Origin: Marinosulfonomonas sp.
Lineage (GTDB): Bacteria > Pseudomonadota > Alphaproteobacteria > Rhodobacterales > Rhodobacteraceae
Reading direction: 5' to 3'
DNA: 18,347 nucleotides
NCBI GenBank assembly: GCA_026989405.1
Contig: JALSJL010000214.1
Span: forward strand, 1-18,347
The notes under the pieces were generated by a model. The model ran no database searches and was not told the origin of the DNA. It saw only the letters and a program-made list of their open reading frames with translations. Both the position numbers and the translations under genes were made by a program. Every line of letters begins with the position of its first letter. The stretch's first letter is position 1. This document shows positions 7,576-15,332 of the stretch, piece by piece.

Positions 7576-9606
7576 TCAGCCCTCAAGTTCCGCCACCGGC
7601 AGCCACACCGTGAACGTCGTGCCGGCGCCCAGTTTGCTGGTCACAGCTATCTGCCCGCCGCTGCGCGACACGAGCTTCTGGCTGATCGACAGCCCCAGCC
7701 CCGTGCCTTCCTCGCGCTTCGTGGTGAAGAAGGGGTCAAACACGTTTTTCAGCGTGTCCGGGGCCATGCCTATGCCGGTGTCTGTCACCTCGATCTCGAC
7801 ACCCGCCGCGCCATCGCGGTCGGCGTCCCGGGTCGCGATGACAAGCTGGCCGCCATCGGGCATCGCGTGGATTGCGTTGACGATCAGGTTGATCAGCACC
7901 TGTTGCAATTCGGTCCGGTTCATGGCCACGGACCGGCTCGCTTCCAGATCGAGCCGCAGCTCGATGGCCACCTTGTGCAGCAGGTGGTGCACCAGCGGAA
8001 TGGAATCATTCACGACTTCGTTGGGAACGTGATGTTCGATGGTGCCGGCATATTCCTCGGGCCGGGCGAACTGCAGCAGCTTGTTGACCAGGATGTTGAT
8101 CGAATGGACCTGCTCGTAGATCAGGGAAAATTCGGTCTCCAGCGGCGCGGCCTGGTCGCCGAGGTCATCGCGGATCACGTCCAGATTGCCCTGGATCACG
8201 GCAATCGGGTTGTTGATCTCATGCGCGATACCGGCGGTGATTTCACCGATCGCCGCCAGCTTTTCGCTGACCACCAGTTGCTGCGTCGTGGCCTCCAGCC
8301 GCCGGTTGGCTTCGCTCAGCTCGCGGGTGCGCTCGGCGACGCGGTGCTCCAGTTCCTCGGCCCAGTCGCGCAAGCGGCGGTCGCGTTCCTGCACCTGTTC
8401 CAGCAGGGTATCCAGATGCTCGGCCACCCGCCCGATTTCATCGTCGCGCGTCTGCAGGCCGGTGCGCGCGCCCAGGTCGCCGTCTTCGACCTTGGCGATG
8501 GTCGCGACCATGCGTTCCAGCGGGTGAAAGATCGAGCGCGCCCAACGCAGGAAGACCGGCACCGAAAACAGCAGGACCAGCACGAAGCCCGCCCCAATCA
8601 TCCACAGCGTGCGCATCTTGGCGGCACGAAACGGGGTGTCGAGAAAGCCGACGTAAAGCATCCCCACCCGGTTGCCGAAACTGTCGACGATCGGCTCGTA
8701 GGCCGAGATATACCAGTCGTTCACCACGAAGGCGCGGTCCAGCCAGGTTTCGCCGCGCCCCAGCACCGCGTCGCGCACCGCCACCGATACCCGCGTGCCA
8801 AGCGCGCGCACGTTTTCGAACAGGCGCACGTTGGTCGAAACCCGCACGTCTTCCAGAAACAGCGTCGCGGTGCCGCGGCTGCCTTCGGTCAGGCTTTCTT
8901 CGGGGTAGACAAGATCGTTGATCGTGTCGATGAAATCGAGGTTGCGGTTGAGCAGGACGCCGGCCACCAGCGCGCCGCTGCCATTGGCGACGGGGGCGGC
9001 GGTATGCACCACCATGCCGCGGGTTTCGTCGGTGCGCTCGGTCGGGGCCGCGGCCTTGGTCGGCACCAGCTTGATGGCGGCGCGCTGTGCAAGCTCTTCT
9101 GAAATGGCGTTGAAATCCGGGGCCTCGAAAATGTCGATCTCGGTGGCGATCTGCCCGTTCAGCGCGCTTTGCACGACGGGCCATTTGCGCGGCTCGGTGG
9201 CCTTGCGAAACGGTGGCGCGGTGATCATGCGGCCCCGGTCGTCGATGTAATACAGAAAATCGAAGCCGTAGCGCCGTCGTTCGGCATCGAGAAAATCGGC
9301 CATTTCCCTTTCGGAACCGCCGGCCAGGGTGGCGGCGAAACTGGCCGAGGCGCCCATTGCCTTGACCTGCTCGCTGGCGCGTTCGCGCAGGCGCGCGAGG
9401 TATTGATGGGCAATCGTCAGCTCACCGTTGACCTTGGCAATCAGCAGGTTGTCGAACCGATTCGACCAGTTCAGCACGACCACCCCGATGAACAGCGGCA
9501 TCACCACCAGCATCGGCAGGATCGCGATGACCAGCAGGCGCATGCGCACCGAATTGCGCCAGGTCGAAGCTTTGGCGGCTGGCTTGTATGTGCTGCCGTC
9601 AGGCAT
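7576..9606 (-). CDS. Cache-HAMP sensor histidine kinase
   Basis: This is a membrane sensor kinase, probably the partner of the adjacent response regulator. With the ATG at 9606, which overlaps the regulator stop by 8 bases, it has 676 residues. A longer frame upstream lies within the regulator gene and is not needed. Transmembrane helix 1 is at about 24-45. A large periplasmic region (about 46-330) looks like a double Cache-type ligand domain, with FLYYIDDRGRMI and later VVNDWYISAYEPI and GMLYVGF. Helix 2 is at 334-356, followed by HAMP and a coiled coil. The HisKA motif GIAHEINNP carries the phospho-accepting His462. The ATPase domain has the N box (VNAIHAM, Asn577), DTGIGM (609-614), DPFFTTK and GTGLGLSI (634-641). 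No receiver domain is attached. The ligand cannot be told from sequence; formate or a sulfur compound is only a guess from context. Confidence 0.93.
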   Translation of the reverse strand: MPDGSTYKPAAKASTWRNSVRMRLLVIAILPMLVVMPLFIGVVVLNWSNRFDNLLIAKVNGELTIAHQYLARLRERASEQVKAMGASASFAATLAGGSEREMADFLDAERRRYGFDFLYYIDDRGRMITAPPFRKATEPRKWPVVQSALNGQIATEIDIFEAPDFNAISEELAQRAAIKLVPTKAAAPTERTDETRGMVVHTAAPVANGSGALVAGVLLNRNLDFIDTINDLVYPEESLTEGSRGTATLFLEDVRVSTNVRLFENVRALGTRVSVAVRDAVLGRGETWLDRAFVVNDWYISAYEPIVDSFGNRVGMLYVGFLDTPFRAAKMRTLWMIGAGFVLVLLFSVPVFLRWARSIFHPLERMVATIAKVEDGDLGARTGLQTRDDEIGRVAEHLDTLLEQVQERDRRLRDWAEELEHRVAERTRELSEANRRLEATTQQLVVSEKLAAIGEITAGIAHEINNPIAVIQGNLDVIRDDLGDQAAPLETEFSLIYEQVHSINILVNKLLQFARPEEYAGTIEHHVPNEVVNDSIPLVHHLLHKVAIELRLDLEASRSVAMNRTELQQVLINLIVNAIHAMPDGGQLVIATRDADRDGAAGVEIEVTDTGIGMAPDTLKNVFDPFFTTKREEGTGLGLSISQKLVSRSGGQIAVTSKLGAGTTFTVWLPVAELEG

Positions 9607-10996
9607 CCCACATGGCGACCTTGCGGTCGATCGTCTTGCGCGAAATGCCCAGCCTGCGCGCGGCCTCGGCGCGGTTGCCGCCGCAGTCATCCAGCACGGT
9701 CAGGATATGGCGGCGTTCGACGGCGGCCAGGCTGTCGGTGGCGGCGGGGCTTTCGCAGTCGCTGGCGTCGCAGAATTCCTGCGGCCATTCTCCCAGGATC
9801 AGCGAACGCTCGATCAGGTTGCGCAACTCGCGCACGTTGCCGGGCCAGTCGTAGCACGACAGCTTCAGCAGCACGCCTTCGCTCAGCGGCAGCGGCGCCA
9901 CGCCCAGTTCGGTCGAGATCTTCTTCATGAACATCGCGCTGAGTTCCAGGATGTCGCCCTTGCGCTCGATCAGCCGGGGCATGCGCACTTCAAGCACGTT
10001 GATCCGGTGATACAGATCCTTGCGAAAACGCCCGTCTTGCACCGCCTTTTCCAGGTCGCCGTTGGTTGCGAACATGAAGCGCAGGTTCAGCGGCACTTCG
10101 CGCGATGAGCCGATCGGGCGCAGGCGCAGCTCTTCGATCACCCGCAACATGGTGCCCTGGATCGCCAGCGGCATCTCGAGGATCTCGTCGAAAAACAGCG
10201 TGCCGCCGCGGGCATGAAACAGCAGGCCATCGTGCCGGTCGCCGTGGTTTTCCTGGTCGGTATGGATGACGCCAAACAGCTCATTGGCGATATGGTCGGG
10301 CGAAACCGAGGCGCAGTTGACCGGCACGAAGGGCTTGTCGGCCCGGTCCGACATGGCGTGCAGGGTGCGCGCCGCGATTTCCTTGCCGGTGCCGCTGTCG
10401 CCGGTAAACAGCACCGGTGTGGGCAGCGGCGCGGCCTTTTCCAGCGTCGCGCGCACCGTCGCCAGAACGTCCGAGCGGCCCAGCAGCCGGCCACGCCCGG
10501 CCATCGCATCCGCCGACAGCTCGTGTTTCAGCAAGTAGTTTTCCCGCGTCAGGTGCTGACGGTCGATCGAGCGCGCCACCGCGTTCAGGATCTGGTTCGA
10601 CCGGAACGGCTTGAGCACGAAATCGGCCGCGCCCGCGCGCAGCGCCTGAATGGCGGTTTCCAGGTCGGCGAAGGCCGTGATCAGGATCGCGTCGGCGAAA
10701 AACCCGACCTTGCGCTGTTCGCGCAGCCAGTCCACCCCGTTCATGCCGGGCATCACGTTGTCGAGGATCACGATGTCGAAATGCGCCTCATCCAGCAGGC
10801 GCGAGGCCTCTTCGGCATTGGCGGCCTGTTCGACATGCTTGCACTGGGGCCCCAGCACCTTGACCAGGAAATTGCGCATCCCCGGTTCGTCATCGACCAC
10901 CAGCACCGAGGCCCGAGTCAGCCCGTCGCCAAAATCTCCTGGCGTCTGGCCCGCCTGGCGTGCCGGCGGCTCAAGAGGGGCGGTGGTCTTGTTCAT
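9599..10996 (-). CDS. NtrC-type response regulator lacking the GAFTGA loop
   Basis: This is a three-domain transcription regulator of 465 residues. The receiver domain has VLVVDDEPG, phospho-acceptor Asp79 in LDNVMPGMNG, Thr107 and Lys129. The AAA+ domain has Walker A GDSGTGKE (199-206, Lys205) and Walker B GTLFFDEI. The C-terminal Fis-type helix-turn-helix spans about 425-465, with NRAEAARRLGISRKTIDRK. After ELFG (239-242), where sigma-54 activators carry the GAFTGA loop, the sequence reads VIHTDQENHGDRHDG, so the sigma-54 contact is missing. Rhodobacter capsulatus NtrC and E. coli TyrR are known regulators of this class without GAFTGA. I chose the ATG at 10996 because the longer frame to 11065 adds a tail outside any domain. 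It is translationally coupled to the kinase gene. Likely targets are the upstream fdh cluster, by inference. Confidence 0.92.
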   Translation of the reverse strand: MNKTTAPLEPPARQAGQTPGDFGDGLTRASVLVVDDEPGMRNFLVKVLGPQCKHVEQAANAEEASRLLDEAHFDIVILDNVMPGMNGVDWLREQRKVGFFADAILITAFADLETAIQALRAGAADFVLKPFRSNQILNAVARSIDRQHLTRENYLLKHELSADAMAGRGRLLGRSDVLATVRATLEKAAPLPTPVLFTGDSGTGKEIAARTLHAMSDRADKPFVPVNCASVSPDHIANELFGVIHTDQENHGDRHDGLLFHARGGTLFFDEILEMPLAIQGTMLRVIEELRLRPIGSSREVPLNLRFMFATNGDLEKAVQDGRFRKDLYHRINVLEVRMPRLIERKGDILELSAMFMKKISTELGVAPLPLSEGVLLKLSCYDWPGNVRELRNLIERSLILGEWPQEFCDASDCESPAATDSLAAVERRHILTVLDDCGGNRAEAARRLGISRKTIDRKVAMWDA

Positions 10997-11045
10997 GTCA
11001 TCGCTGCCCGGAGTGTGATGTCGGTTGGTGCAGGCACAGGCCCGC

Positions 11046-11061
11046 CCCGACCATGGTGGGG
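11046..11061. promoter_or_regulatory. Imperfect palindrome upstream of the response regulator
   Basis: CCC-G-ACCATGGT-G-GGG is a 16-base inverted repeat with a single mismatched position in each arm. It lies 50-65 bases upstream of the regulator ATG in a 135-base gap. It could be an operator, for example for autoregulation by the Fis-type domain, but GC-rich DNA gives such repeats by chance. No clear promoter elements were found beside it. Confidence 0.22.
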
Positions 11062-11118
11062 CCAAGCGGCGAAAAGATCAACTGCCCATTGCGCGCGCGC
11101 CCGCTGCCGGGGGAGGGC

Positions 11119-11132
11119 AGGCCTTGCGGCCT
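11119..11132 (-). terminator. Weak hairpin at the end of the CCG-domain gene
   Basis: On the minus strand AGGCC and GGCCT enclose a GCAA (GNRA) tetraloop, starting in the stop-codon region of the CCG-protein gene. There is no T-run after it, so it may be an RNA-stabilising 3' hairpin rather than a terminator. It separates the fdh cluster transcript from the regulator gene. Confidence 0.3.
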
Positions 11133-12502
11133 CAGCCCGGCTTGCCCGGCCGAAGCGGCGGCTCGTCGGTGATCATGTGGGTGCCCACAAGGTCGATCAG
11201 GCTTTCGATCTGCTTGTCCCATCCGCTGGCCTTGATGTCTTTTCCCAGCGTCAGTTCGCAGATGTTGCAACTGGTGGCGAAATGCTTGGCGCCGGTGGCC
11301 TCGACCTCGGGTTTCTTGATGTTTTCAAACACTTTCTGGCGCAACGGCGCGGCGCGCTCATTGGCCAGAACGCCGCCGCCTCCGCCGCAGCAGAAGGCCT
11401 CGACCCCGTGCGGATCCAGTTCGCGCAACTCCATGCCCAGTTCGCGGATGATGGCCCGCGGCGCCCATTCCAGCCCGCCGCGGCGGATCTGCTGGCAGGG
11501 GTCGTGGTAGGTGATGCTCTCGTTCACCTTCTCGCATTTCAGCTTGCCGTCGCGCACCGCTTCGCCGAGCACCTCGACGATGTGGCGCACGCGCACGTCA
11601 TCCACCGGCGCGCCATACCAGCGCGCCGCCTCCCAGCGGGTGGCGCCCCAGGCGTGGCCGCATTCGGGGATGATCAGCATGCTGGCGCCGATCTCGCGCG
11701 CCTTGTCGATCAGGCGCACCGTCAACTCGCCCTGCAGTTCCGAATTGCCGGACAGATAGCCGAAATTGGTCGCTTCGAAGGCCTCCGACGAATAGGTCCA
11801 GTCCAGCCCCAGGTGGTTCAGCACCCGGGCGATGGTGGCCATGGCCAGCGGGTGGTGCTCGAGCTCTTCGGCGGTGGCCGTCAGCAGCACGTCGGCCTTT
11901 TCGCGGTCGATCGGCATGGCAACGCCATAGTCCTTTTCGACCTTTCGCACGGTCTTGCGGAAATCTTCCGGCGAGCCGAACGGGCTGTGCAGCTTTTCGG
12001 CTTTCGACACGATATAGGCCAGCCGGTCGGGCAGCAGCCCGGCCATGTACATGCCGTGGCGCGCCTCCTGCACCAGCCCGGCAATGTCGATCCCCATGGG
12101 GCAGGCAAGGGTGCAGCGCCCGCACATGTTGCAGCTGTCATAGATCAGCTCTTCCCAGTCCTGCAGCTCGTCGATGCTGAGCTCCGGGGCGCGCCCGATG
12201 GCCCTGTAGAGCCAGGCGAAAGGCCCCTCGGTCAGGTTGTAGGCCTCTTCGAAGGGCTTGATCTTGTGGATCGGGGTGTATTTTTCGTCGCCGGTGGCCA
12301 GGTAGAACTGGCAGGCCTCGGCGCAAAGTCCGCAGCGCACGCAGGCGTTCATGTAGCTTGCCGCCGTCGGGCCGAACTCGGCCACGAAACCGTCCATCGC
12401 ATTGGCCAGGCGCACCTCGTCGGGCAGGTCGCGCTGCACATCGAAATTGCGGTTCTTCCTGCCGCTCTGGGCACCTGCGCCGGTGGCTGTGTCGCTGCTC
12501 AT
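11132..12502 (-). CDS. CCG-domain 4Fe-4S protein, HdrD/DsrK/HmeD-like
   Basis: This cytoplasmic iron-sulfur protein of 456 residues resembles the catalytic subunit of membrane heterodisulfide-reductase-like complexes. Two ferredoxin-type 4Fe-4S motifs are present, at Cys54/57/60/64 and Cys124/127/130/134, each followed by typical spacing to CP or CQ. The second half has CCG domains. One has PECGHAWGATRWEA. The other is complete, with DPC (Cys336), CCG (Cys371-372) and CNIC (Cys412 and 415), matching the CX31-39CCGX33-39CX2C pattern that binds the special catalytic 4Fe-4S cluster in HdrB/HdrD. A strong ribosome binding site (AAGGAG, 12510-12515) lies 7 bases before the ATG and abuts the stop of the cytochrome b gene, so the two are made together. 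GlpC- or LldE-like oxidoreductase subunits share this layout. The physiological substrate is unknown. Confidence 0.9.
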   Translation of the reverse strand: MSSDTATGAGAQSGRKNRNFDVQRDLPDEVRLANAMDGFVAEFGPTAASYMNACVRCGLCAEACQFYLATGDEKYTPIHKIKPFEEAYNLTEGPFAWLYRAIGRAPELSIDELQDWEELIYDSCNMCGRCTLACPMGIDIAGLVQEARHGMYMAGLLPDRLAYIVSKAEKLHSPFGSPEDFRKTVRKVEKDYGVAMPIDREKADVLLTATAEELEHHPLAMATIARVLNHLGLDWTYSSEAFEATNFGYLSGNSELQGELTVRLIDKAREIGASMLIIPECGHAWGATRWEAARWYGAPVDDVRVRHIVEVLGEAVRDGKLKCEKVNESITYHDPCQQIRRGGLEWAPRAIIRELGMELRELDPHGVEAFCCGGGGGVLANERAAPLRQKVFENIKKPEVEATGAKHFATSCNICELTLGKDIKASGWDKQIESLIDLVGTHMITDEPPLRPGKPG

Positions 12503-12515
12503 GGCATCGCTCCTT

Positions 12516-13166
12516 TCACGCTCGGGTTCCGCGGCGCCCGGCCATGGCGCCGGACAGCCCGCGCGACAACGGCCAGGTGAAACTGTGCATCAGGCTGGAA
12601 AACGGGAAATAGACCAGCCACAGTTCCACCAGCCCCAGGTGAATGCCGCGCAGCACCACGCTCTGTTCGCCAAGCGCAAAACAGCCCGTCAGCATCACCA
12701 GAAAGGTCAGCCCCGAGGCGATATGATCGTCGGGCCGCGAGATCAGCCGCACCACCGGGTCAAGCATCCGGCGCAGCCACAGCGCCAGCAGCCCGGCAAA
12801 GGCAAACTCGGCGGCCACGATGAACCCCCAGCGCGGCAACGGCGTCCAGCCAAAGCCGAGCACCTGGTTTTTCAGGAAGGCGACATGGGGGGCGGCAAAC
12901 AGCAGCAGCGCAAACAGCCCCAGGTGAAAACTGTAGCCCATGAGCGTCACGAACCAGGTCTTGCTGCTGTGCGTGATGGTGGGCGAGGGCAGGAAATGCC
13001 CGAAGATCGTGCGCACCGCCCCCAAAGCGGGCGAGCCGGCCGGCCGGGCCTTGGCGCGCCGGCGGCCCGTCATCAGGATATGCGCCAGCCGCCACAGGCC
13101 GAAGACCACGAATATCCCGGCGGAAATCTTCCACAGCGGGCCTTCCAGTATTTCGATGGCGCTCAT
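12516..13166 (-). CDS. NarI/DsrM-like cytochrome b membrane subunit
   Basis: This 216-residue integral membrane protein has about five hydrophobic helices. Histidines sit in or near helices (LAHILM, SFHLGLF, RGIHLGLVE, SSLMHSF) and are suitable for two b-type hemes, as in the gamma subunit of respiratory nitrate reductase and in DsrM/HmeC/HdrE. The SLMHSFTWPLSRG ending resembles this family. It lies directly before the CCG-domain protein, the same pairing as DsrM-DsrK. A good ribosome binding site (AGGAAGGG, 13173-13180) is 6 bases before the ATG. No nitrate reductase alpha or beta subunit is nearby, so a NarI role proper is unlikely. It probably exchanges electrons between quinone and the CCG protein. 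Confidence 0.82.
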   Translation of the reverse strand: MSAIEILEGPLWKISAGIFVVFGLWRLAHILMTGRRRAKARPAGSPALGAVRTIFGHFLPSPTITHSSKTWFVTLMGYSFHLGLFALLLFAAPHVAFLKNQVLGFGWTPLPRWGFIVAAEFAFAGLLALWLRRMLDPVVRLISRPDDHIASGLTFLVMLTGCFALGEQSVVLRGIHLGLVELWLVYFPFSSLMHSFTWPLSRGLSGAMAGRRGTRA

Positions 13167-13195
13167 CTCTTGCCCTTCCTGTCAGTCGTTCGCTC

Positions 13196-13693
13196 TCAAA
13201 CCTCGTGTGCCGAAGCCGGGTGCGGAACCGGCCCCGGAACCAGCCCGGCGCGCTCGCCGCGCGCGTGTGCCGTCTTGCGCGCCTTGCGGTGATGCGGGCG
13301 GCCCAGCCACAGGCCCACCAGCATCGCCGGCACGAACCACACCGCCGTTGACGGCGACAGCACGATCACCTGCAGCCCCGGGCCCGGGCACATGCCGGCC
13401 AGCCCCCAGCCGATGCCGAACAGCGACGGCCCGACAATCAGCGGCAGGTCGATATCGGTGCGGTGCGGAAACTGGAACCGGTCGGCGAAAAGCGGGCGTT
13501 TCATCAGCCGGGTGAGGTGATAGAGCACGAAGGTCACGGCAATGCCCGCGGCCATCACGATGGCCAGCGACGCGTCCCAGGTGCCGAAGAAATCAAGGAA
13601 GTTCTGAACCTTGGCGGGGTTGCTCATGTCGCTGACAAGCAGCCCCAGCCCCATGGTGGTGCCCATGACGAAGGCAATGAAAAAGCCCTTCAT
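13196..13693 (-). CDS. YeeE/YedE family transporter, C-terminal-half protein
   Basis: This 165-residue membrane protein corresponds to the second half of YeeE/YedE (TsuA-like) transporters, which take up thiosulfate or related sulfur compounds. The diagnostic motif is GWGLAGMCPGPGL, with Cys102 likely on the conduction path. Hydrophobic helices fill residues 1-25, 42-62, 80-100 and 108-128, followed by a basic, non-conserved tail. The ATG is one base past the stop of the partner half-gene, with GGAGGGGC upstream as ribosome binding site. The two genes thus act as a split transporter. Single-gene homologues carry both halves. Selenium or sulfur supply to formate dehydrogenase is one possible purpose, by inference. 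Confidence 0.88.
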   Translation of the reverse strand: MKGFFIAFVMGTTMGLGLLVSDMSNPAKVQNFLDFFGTWDASLAIVMAAGIAVTFVLYHLTRLMKRPLFADRFQFPHRTDIDLPLIVGPSLFGIGWGLAGMCPGPGLQVIVLSPSTAVWFVPAMLVGLWLGRPHHRKARKTAHARGERAGLVPGPVPHPASAHEV

Positions 13694-13694
13694 C

Positions 13695-14132
13695 TCACGC
13701 CCCTCCGCCCAGGTGCCGGAGCACGAAAACCGTCACCGCGCCCCAGAAGATGAACAGCGAAATCGCCACGAACGAGCGCCGCGACAGCCGCGCCAGCCCG
13801 CACAGGCCGTGCCCCGAGGTGCAGCCGCGCCCGAAAGCGGCGCCAAAGCCTACCAGCAGCCCCGCGACCAGCAGTTGCAAGGGCGGGGTCGAGAACTCCA
13901 GCGGCGGATAGCTGCCCATTGCCGCCAGATAGACCAGCGGCGACAGGATCGCCCCCAGCACAAAGCCCAGCCGCCAGCGGTTGTCTTCGCCTTCGGGCCA
14001 GGGCGGCAGGGTTTCCTCGGTGATGCCGCTGAAGCCGGCGATATGGCCGAGCGTCAGCATCAGCCCGCCGGCGCCCAGCCCCAGCAGCGCCCCGCCCACG
14101 GCCGCGCCAATCGGTGTGAATTCGGTGATCAT
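13695..14132 (-). CDS. YeeE/YedE family transporter, N-terminal-half protein
   Basis: This 145-residue membrane protein has the first YeeE/YedE repeat. LGLGAGGLMLTLGHIAGFSG lies near the N-terminus, and GFGAAFGRGCTSGHGLCG holds Cys104 and Cys111. In TsuA-type transporters such Cys residues line the pathway and bind the sulfur substrate transiently. Four hydrophobic helices are visible. The ATG overlaps the stop of the cytochrome b gamma subunit gene by four bases (ATGA), and AAGGAGG sits 7 bases upstream inside that gene's end. Production is therefore coupled to formate dehydrogenase. The partner half follows one base later. Confidence 0.9.
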   Translation of the reverse strand: MITEFTPIGAAVGGALLGLGAGGLMLTLGHIAGFSGITEETLPPWPEGEDNRWRLGFVLGAILSPLVYLAAMGSYPPLEFSTPPLQLLVAGLLVGFGAAFGRGCTSGHGLCGLARLSRRSFVAISLFIFWGAVTVFVLRHLGGGA

Positions 14133-15241
14133 TCGGCGGCCTCCTTCACGCTGTCGGACGTGCCCCTGACTTCTTCATACCAGAGGTCGTGGTGCTCTTT
14201 CGCCCAGTTCTCGTCCACCTCGCCCCGGGTCATCGCATCGAGCGACCCTTCCATGCCGACCGAGCCCATGTAGATGTGGCCGAAGGCAACCGAGATCAGC
14301 GCCACACCTCCCATCACGTGCAGCACGTTGGAAAGCTGCACCCAGCGGATGTCGGCCACCAGCCAGGGAAACAGCATCACGATACCGGTGACGCTGAGCA
14401 CAAGCCCCACCAGCATGACCAGCCAGAACCACGCCTTTTCCCCGAAATTGTAGCGCCCCGAACTGACATGGCCGCCGAATAGCCCGCCCAGTTTCAGCAT
14501 CCACTTGATATCGACGATCTTGAAAAGGTTGCCGGGCACGAACTTGAAGAACATCCACAGCAGCGAAAAGATGAAGATCGGGCCGAACAGGTTGTGCCCC
14601 TGCATCGAGGCGGTCAGCAGGATCGCGTTGGCCTGTTTGCCGATCAGCGGCACCAGCAGCTCGCGCCCCAGCAGGATCAGCAGCCCGGTGGCGCCCAGAA
14701 ACAGGAAGACCGAAGCCATGAACCAGTGCGCCACGCGCTGGAACAGGTCGAAACGCGCAATCGTGCGCCCCGAGCGCCCGCCCGATATGCGCATCGGCCC
14801 GCGCACCAGGTAGACCACTGCCAGAAGCGCGATCACCGCAAGCGGCGCCCAGCCCAGATACTTGCGCAACACGTTGACCCGCAACAGGCGCCATTGCTCG
14901 CCCGTGGTGGTCATGGCCGCCTCGGGGCTTGCCGGTTTCAGCACATCCAGCGGGTCGCCGCCGCGCAGCTTGTCCCAGAAATCCGACAGCGGCAGGTTGC
15001 CGCGCGGGCCGAGCGGGCCGGTGATCGGCGGGGTCTCTGCCGGCGGACGTTCGGTGCGGATGCCCAGGTCGATCTTGCCGATTTCGCCACGCTGGCGGGC
15101 CAGGATTTCCTCAAGCGTCTGCGCGCCGCCGGTTGCCGCGCGCGGGTTGTCTGCGGGTTGCTCCTGCGCCAGACCGGGCAGCCCGGCACCGGCAACGAAA
15201 ACAAGCATCAGGATCAGTGATAGTATCCGGCGTGCCGACAT
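14129..15241 (-). CDS. fdhC: Formate dehydrogenase gamma subunit, cytochrome b
   Basis: This is the membrane cytochrome b that takes electrons from the beta subunit and reduces quinone. With the ATG at 15241 it has 370 residues: a signal peptide (1-25, cut after GLA), a periplasmic segment of about 110 residues, then five hydrophobic segments, four of which form the FdnI-like core. Heme ligands are predicted at His172 (RVAHW), His216 (MQGHN), His308 (LHVMGG) and His322 (FGHIYMG). The 14-residue spacing of the last pair matches E. coli FdnI His155/His169. The in-frame extension up to 15439 overlaps fdhB and lacks a signal peptide, so it is rejected. The N-terminal periplasmic extension is absent from FdnI but common in the longer FdoI-like subunits. 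The ribosome binding site is weak (GGGAA). Confidence 0.92.
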   Translation of the reverse strand: MSARRILSLILMLVFVAGAGLPGLAQEQPADNPRAATGGAQTLEEILARQRGEIGKIDLGIRTERPPAETPPITGPLGPRGNLPLSDFWDKLRGGDPLDVLKPASPEAAMTTTGEQWRLLRVNVLRKYLGWAPLAVIALLAVVYLVRGPMRISGGRSGRTIARFDLFQRVAHWFMASVFLFLGATGLLILLGRELLVPLIGKQANAILLTASMQGHNLFGPIFIFSLLWMFFKFVPGNLFKIVDIKWMLKLGGLFGGHVSSGRYNFGEKAWFWLVMLVGLVLSVTGIVMLFPWLVADIRWVQLSNVLHVMGGVALISVAFGHIYMGSVGMEGSLDAMTRGEVDENWAKEHHDLWYEEVRGTSDSVKEAAE

Positions 15242-15280
15242 TTTGTCATTTCCCGAAGTTGGGCCCGTGTTGGGGGATGT

Positions 15281-15310
15281 CACGGGGCACCGCACACGCC
15301 GCGCCCCGTG
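15281..15310. other. Stem-loop in the fdhB-fdhC intergenic region
   Basis: CACGGGGC (15281-15288) and GCCCCGTG (15303-15310) form an 8-bp perfect stem with a 14-base loop. A second hairpin (GGCGGC 15326-15331, TTCA, GCCGCC 15336-15341) overlaps the fdhB stop. There is no T-run on the minus strand, so these are probably mRNA processing or stability structures and not full terminators. Confidence 0.42.
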
Positions 15311-15332
15311 AATTCTTCTGGTCGCGGCGGCT

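Noticed and set aside
10214..12580. 788-residue plus-strand frame opposite the regulator and CCG-domain gene
   Set aside because: Antisense shadow frame rich in Gln, His, Arg and Ala, with no domain. The minus strand carries intact motifs.
12516..13166. Respiratory nitrate reductase gamma subunit (NarI)
   Set aside because: No narG, narH or narJ is nearby, and the neighbour is a CCG-domain protein, so a DsrM/HmeC-type role fits better.
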